Positions 60,869 to 64,000 of a stretch of DNA of 64,000 nt are shown here, in pieces. The notes under the pieces were generated by a model. That model searched no databases. It was not told where the DNA came from and was given only the letters and a program-made list of their open reading frames with translations. How positions within the stretch are numbered: the stretch's first letter is position 1; every line of letters starts with the position of its first letter. Location: positions 1 through 64,000 of the forward strand of contig CAJNCV010000005.1 of assembly GCA_905221385.1 (NCBI GenBank), read 5' to 3'. A program made the position numbers and the translations under genes. Origin of the DNA: a bacterium. Its GTDB lineage: Bacteria > Bacillota > Bacilli > Lactobacillales > Streptococcaceae.

Positions 60869-62026
60869 ATGAAAGAACAATTTAATTTAATCGCAACTGC
60901 TGCTGCGGGTCTCGAGGCTGTCGTTGGACGTGAGGTGCGAGACCTTGGTTATGATTGCCAGGTTGAAAACGGCCGTGTTCGTTTTCAAGGAGATGTGAAG
61001 GCAATCATCGAGACCAATCTTTGGCTTCGTGCAGCGGATCGCATCAAGATTGTGGTCGGAAGTTTTCCAGCTAAGACCTTTGAAGAGCTTTTTCAAGGCG
61101 TTTTTGCTCTAGATTGGGAAAACTATCTCCCGCTCGGGGCGCGTTTCCCTATCTCAAAGGCAAAATGTGTTAAGTCTAAACTTCATAATGAGCCCAGTGT
61201 TCAGGCCATTTCCAAGAAGGCTGTTGTCAAGAAACTGCAAAAACACTATGCCCGTCCAGAAGGAATTCCCTTGATGGAAACTGGTCCTGAGTTTAAGATT
61301 GAGGTGTCCATCCTGAAAGATGTGGCAACTGTCATGATTGACACGACAGGTTCTAGCCTTTTTAAACGTGGATATCGTACGGAAAAAGGTGGAGCTCCTA
61401 TCAAGGAAAATATGGCAGCGGCCATTTTACAACTCTCTAACTGGTATCCAGATAAGCCCTTGATTGATCCGACCTGTGGTTCAGGAACTTTCTGTATTGA
61501 GGCGGCTATGATTGCTAGAAAGATGGCGCCAGGACTTCGTCGTTCCTTTGCTTTTGAGGAATGGAACTGGGTTAGCGATCGATTAATCCAAGAAGTTCGC
61601 ACAGAGGCGGCTAAGAAAATCAATCGTGAGATAGAATTGGATATTATGGGCTGTGATATTGATGCTCGCATGGTGGAGATTGCCAAGACAAATGCTCAAG
61701 CAGCAGGCGTCGCAGGTGATATCACCTTTAAGCAAATGCGGGTACAGGATTTGCGCTCAGACAAGGTAAATGGTGTCATCATTTCCAATCCACCATATGG
61801 TGAGCGCTTATCTGATGATGCAGGAGTCGCAAAGCTCTATGCTGAGATGGGCCAGGTCTTTGCACCACTGAAAACCTGGAGTAAGTTTATCCTGACGAGT
61901 GACGAGGCTTTTGAAAGCAAGTACGGAAGTCCAGCTGATAAAAAACGCAAACTGTATAATGGGACCTTAAAAGTAGATTTGTATCAATACTTTGGTCAGC
62001 GTGTGAAACGCCAAGAGGTAAAGTAG
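60869..62026 (+). CDS. rlmL: 23S rRNA (guanine-N2) methyltransferase, RlmL/YpsC-like
   Basis: A 385-residue class I SAM methyltransferase. An N-terminal THUMP domain (about residues 1-165, beginning FNLIATAAAGLEAVVGREV) precedes a Rossmann fold with LIDPTCGSGTFCIEAAMIA and the target-binding NPPYGERLSDD. It corresponds to the single-methyltransferase form of RlmL in Firmicutes, modifying a guanine of 23S rRNA. AGAGAAAGGTC lies upstream. mapZ follows 12 bp later. Confidence 0.9.
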   Translation: MKEQFNLIATAAAGLEAVVGREVRDLGYDCQVENGRVRFQGDVKAIIETNLWLRAADRIKIVVGSFPAKTFEELFQGVFALDWENYLPLGARFPISKAKCVKSKLHNEPSVQAISKKAVVKKLQKHYARPEGIPLMETGPEFKIEVSILKDVATVMIDTTGSSLFKRGYRTEKGGAPIKENMAAAILQLSNWYPDKPLIDPTCGSGTFCIEAAMIARKMAPGLRRSFAFEEWNWVSDRLIQEVRTEAAKKINREIELDIMGCDIDARMVEIAKTNAQAAGVAGDITFKQMRVQDLRSDKVNGVIISNPPYGERLSDDAGVAKLYAEMGQVFAPLKTWSKFILTSDEAFESKYGSPADKKRKLYNGTLKVDLYQYFGQRVKRQEVK

Positions 62027-62038
62027 AAAGGGAGAGAA

Positions 62039-63484
62039 ATGAGCAATAAGAGCAATAATGAGCAACACGAAGCTCAATTTGATTTTGGCGAGGCGAAAGA
62101 TTTGACAGTTGGTCAAGCCATCCGTAAAAATGAAGAGGTTGAAGCTGGCGTACTGCCAGAAGACAGTATTCTAGACAAATATATCAAACAGCACCGTGAG
62201 GAAATCGAGGCGGATAAGTTTGAAACACGTCAATTTAAAAAAGAAGAATTGCTAGCGACTCAGACTCAAGAGGAATTAACACAGGATGTCAATGGGACAA
62301 ATGAAGATTCAGCTCTGAATGTGGAGGCATCTGAGACAGTTTCGGAAGAAACCATATCGAACTCAGTGGAGTCAACAAATTCTGATGAGATTTTAGCTCC
62401 TTTAGGAGAGGAAAACAAGGACTTGGAATCGCTTGTGTTGGAAAAGCAAGAGCCAGCAGAGGTTGCTGATGAGAAAGAAGAGGAGACACCTGTTCTTTCT
62501 CGTTTAGCCCAGTCAGAGCCTGAAAGTGATTCTAAGAAGAGAAAGTGGGTTGTTGCGGGATCAGCCTTGGTGGCAGCCCTTGTCTTAGCAGGAAGTTACT
62601 ATGTCTATCGCCAAGTAACTCGTTCCAACCAAGCCATCCAGTCTTCTCAATCGTCTTCTAACACTCAAGAAACACAAACGGTCCTACAAGAGTTTAATAC
62701 CCTCTATGATGCTTTTTATACGGATGCTAATAAAACAGCTCTGAAAAATAGTCAGTTTGATAAGTTGGATCAGCTAAAGACCTTGTTAGATAAACTTGAA
62801 GGCAGCCGAGAGCATACACTTGTAAAATCTAAGTATGATAGTCTAGCAACTCAAATTAAGGCTATCCAAGATGTCAATGCCCAGTTTGAGACTCCAGCAA
62901 TTACTGACGGTGTCTTAGATACCAATGCAAAAATCAAGGCAGATGCTAAATTTACAGAAATTAAAACAGGAAATACAGAGCTAGACAAACTGTTAGATAA
63001 GGCCATTAGTCTAGGTAAGAGCCAGCAAACAAGCGCTTCTAGCTCAAGTTCAAGTAGCAGTAGTCAGGAAAGCTCAAACGCAACGACTGATAGTAGCACG
63101 AGCAGTTCGTCTGCATCATCTAGTTCTGCATCAAGTGCTCCAACTGCCCCAGCAAGCAATGACACAAATGGTGGTTTGTCTGGCGATGGGGTTAATCTTC
63201 AAAGAAGTGCTAGTCGTGTACCGTACAACCAATCAGCTGTAGACGATAGCAACAACCCTGCTTGGACGTTTGCGGATGGTGTATTGGAACAAGTCCTAGC
63301 GACATCACGTGCTCGTGGCTATATCACTGGCAATCAATATATCCTAGAACGTGTCAATATCGTAAACGGAAATGGTTATTACAACCTCTACAAACCAGAT
63401 GGGACCTATCTCTTTACCCTCAACTGTAAGACTGGTTACTTTGTAGGAAATGCTTCTGGTCATGCAGATGACTTAGACTACTAG
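62039..63484 (+). CDS. mapZ: Mid-cell-anchored protein Z (MapZ/LocZ)
   Basis: A 481-residue division-site protein of streptococci. The N-terminal cytoplasmic domain carries the FtsZ-binding segment [20 protein letters not shown] and acidic, threonine-rich stretches suited to StkP phosphorylation. One transmembrane helix (residues 170-190, [20 protein letters not shown]) leads to an extracellular helical domain, a serine-rich linker and a C-terminal peptidoglycan-binding domain ending GHADDLDY. It positions the Z-ring at mid-cell. Encoded just after rlmL, as in pneumococci. Confidence 0.93.
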   Translation: MSNKSNNEQHEAQFDFGEAKDLTVGQAIRKNEEVEAGVLPEDSILDKYIKQHREEIEADKFETRQFKKEELLATQTQEELTQDVNGTNEDSALNVEASETVSEETISNSVESTNSDEILAPLGEENKDLESLVLEKQEPAEVADEKEEETPVLSRLAQSEPESDSKKRKWVVAGSALVAALVLAGSYYVYRQVTRSNQAIQSSQSSSNTQETQTVLQEFNTLYDAFYTDANKTALKNSQFDKLDQLKTLLDKLEGSREHTLVKSKYDSLATQIKAIQDVNAQFETPAITDGVLDTNAKIKADAKFTEIKTGNTELDKLLDKAISLGKSQQTSASSSSSSSSSQESSNATTDSSTSSSSASSSSASSAPTAPASNDTNGGLSGDGVNLQRSASRVPYNQSAVDDSNNPAWTFADGVLEQVLATSRARGYITGNQYILERVNIVNGNGYYNLYKPDGTYLFTLNCKTGYFVGNASGHADDLDY

Positions 63485-63522
63485 GACTCCGTTACAAAAT
63501 TCTTTCCTTTCATAGGTAAAAA

Positions 63523-63531
63523 TGATAAAAT
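63523..63531 (+). promoter_or_regulatory. Extended -10 promoter of gnd
   Basis: TGA-TAAAAT, 28 bp before the gnd start. Confidence 0.5.
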
Positions 63532-63559
63532 AAAACATATTAAACAAGAGGAGTGTCAC

Positions 63560-64000
63560 ATGACAAAAGCTAACTTTGGTGTCGTTGGTATGGCCGTAAT
63601 GGGTCGTAACCTTGCCCTAAATATCGAATCTCGTGGTTATACAGTTGCCATTTACAACCGTAGTAAAGAAAAAACAGAAGACGTAATCGCTTGCCATCCA
63701 GACAAGAACTTTGTACCAAGCTACGATGTAGAGTCTTTCGTTCAATCTATCGAAAAACCTCGTCGTATCATGCTCATGGTTCAAGCTGGACCTGGTACAG
63801 ACGCAACCATCCAAGCCCTTCTTCCACACCTTGACAAGGGTGATATCTTGATCGACGGAGGAAATACTTTCTACAAAGATACAATCCGTCGTAATGAAGA
63901 ATTGGCAAACTCAGGCATCAACTTTATCGGTACAGGTGTTTCTGGTGGTGAAAAAGGTGCCCTTGAAGGTCCTTCTATCATGCCTGGTGGACAAAAAGAA
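63560..64000 (+). CDS. gnd: 6-phosphogluconate dehydrogenase (5' part)
   Basis: The first 147 codons of the oxidative pentose-phosphate enzyme; the gene runs past the window edge. The NADP-binding start is [18 protein letters not shown], followed by [30 protein letters not shown] and the substrate-binding [34 protein letters not shown] precedes the ATG. The frame is open to the edge. Confidence 0.96.
   Translation, partial: MTKANFGVVGMAVMGRNLALNIESRGYTVAIYNRSKEKTEDVIACHPDKNFVPSYDVESFVQSIEKPRRIMLMVQAGPGTDATIQALLPHLDKGDILIDGGNTFYKDTIRRNEELANSGINFIGTGVSGGEKGALEGPSIMPGGQKE

Overview
The window is chromosomal DNA of a low-GC Gram-positive coccus, almost certainly a mitis-group Streptococcus close to S. 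mitis, S. oralis and S. pneumoniae. The basis is the recognisable proteins (ClpL, LuxS, DexB, two AliB-type lipoproteins, Wzg/Wzh/Wzd/Wze, PBP1a, GpsB, MapZ), the extended -10 promoters (TGnTATAAT) before many genes, and the gene orders clpL-luxS-DUF1846-dexB-cps and pbp1a/recU-ypsA-gpsB-rnpB-rlmL-mapZ-gnd. The species cannot be settled from the sequence alone.

Layout. 0-4.2 kb: an IS1167-type transposase remnant, then a six-gene operon of two small membrane proteins, an ABC-2 exporter and a DesK/LiaR-class two-component system. 4.3-6.5 kb: an AbrB-like regulator with a second ABC exporter, followed by a decayed acetyltransferase and an insertion-sequence end folded into a hairpin. 6.6-10.1 kb: the str operon (rpsL, rpsG, fusA) with a structured, repeat-bearing rpsG-fusA spacer. 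10.3-15 kb: ilvB-ilvN-ilvC-ilvA behind a CodY-like box. 15-22.7 kb: an SPFH protein, a small conserved protein, a polar amino-acid ABC transporter whose binding protein and permease are fused, a DUF2207 membrane protein, uppP and dinB. 22.9-31.6 kb: pflB, clpL (CtsR operators and a 29-codon upstream ORF), luxS, a DUF1846 protein and dexB (two cre-like sites).

31.6-32.7 kb is an IS3-family scar. It appears to have split the dexB terminator, and it carries a small membrane-protein gene with its own promoter and terminator. Two AliB-like oligopeptide-binding lipoproteins follow at 32.8-36.9 kb.

37.1-56.4 kb is a complete Wzx/Wzy-type surface polysaccharide locus. It holds wzg-wzh-wzd-wze (assembly and regulation), wchA (first sugar phosphate), a WchF-like rhamnosyltransferase, five further glycosyltransferases, a Stealth-family sugar-1-phosphate transferase, wzy, wzx and the dTDP-rhamnose genes. 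The parts predict a rhamnose-containing repeat with a phosphodiester, like the receptor polysaccharides of oral streptococci. Two features depart from a standard cluster: an unrelated membrane ORF sits between rmlC and rmlB, and rmlD is on the opposite strand with its own promoter.

56.6-64 kb is housekeeping cell-envelope and division DNA: pbp1a and recU (minus strand), ypsA, gpsB, RNase P RNA, rlmL, mapZ and the start of gnd. I saw no CRISPR array, prophage, tRNA or rRNA gene.
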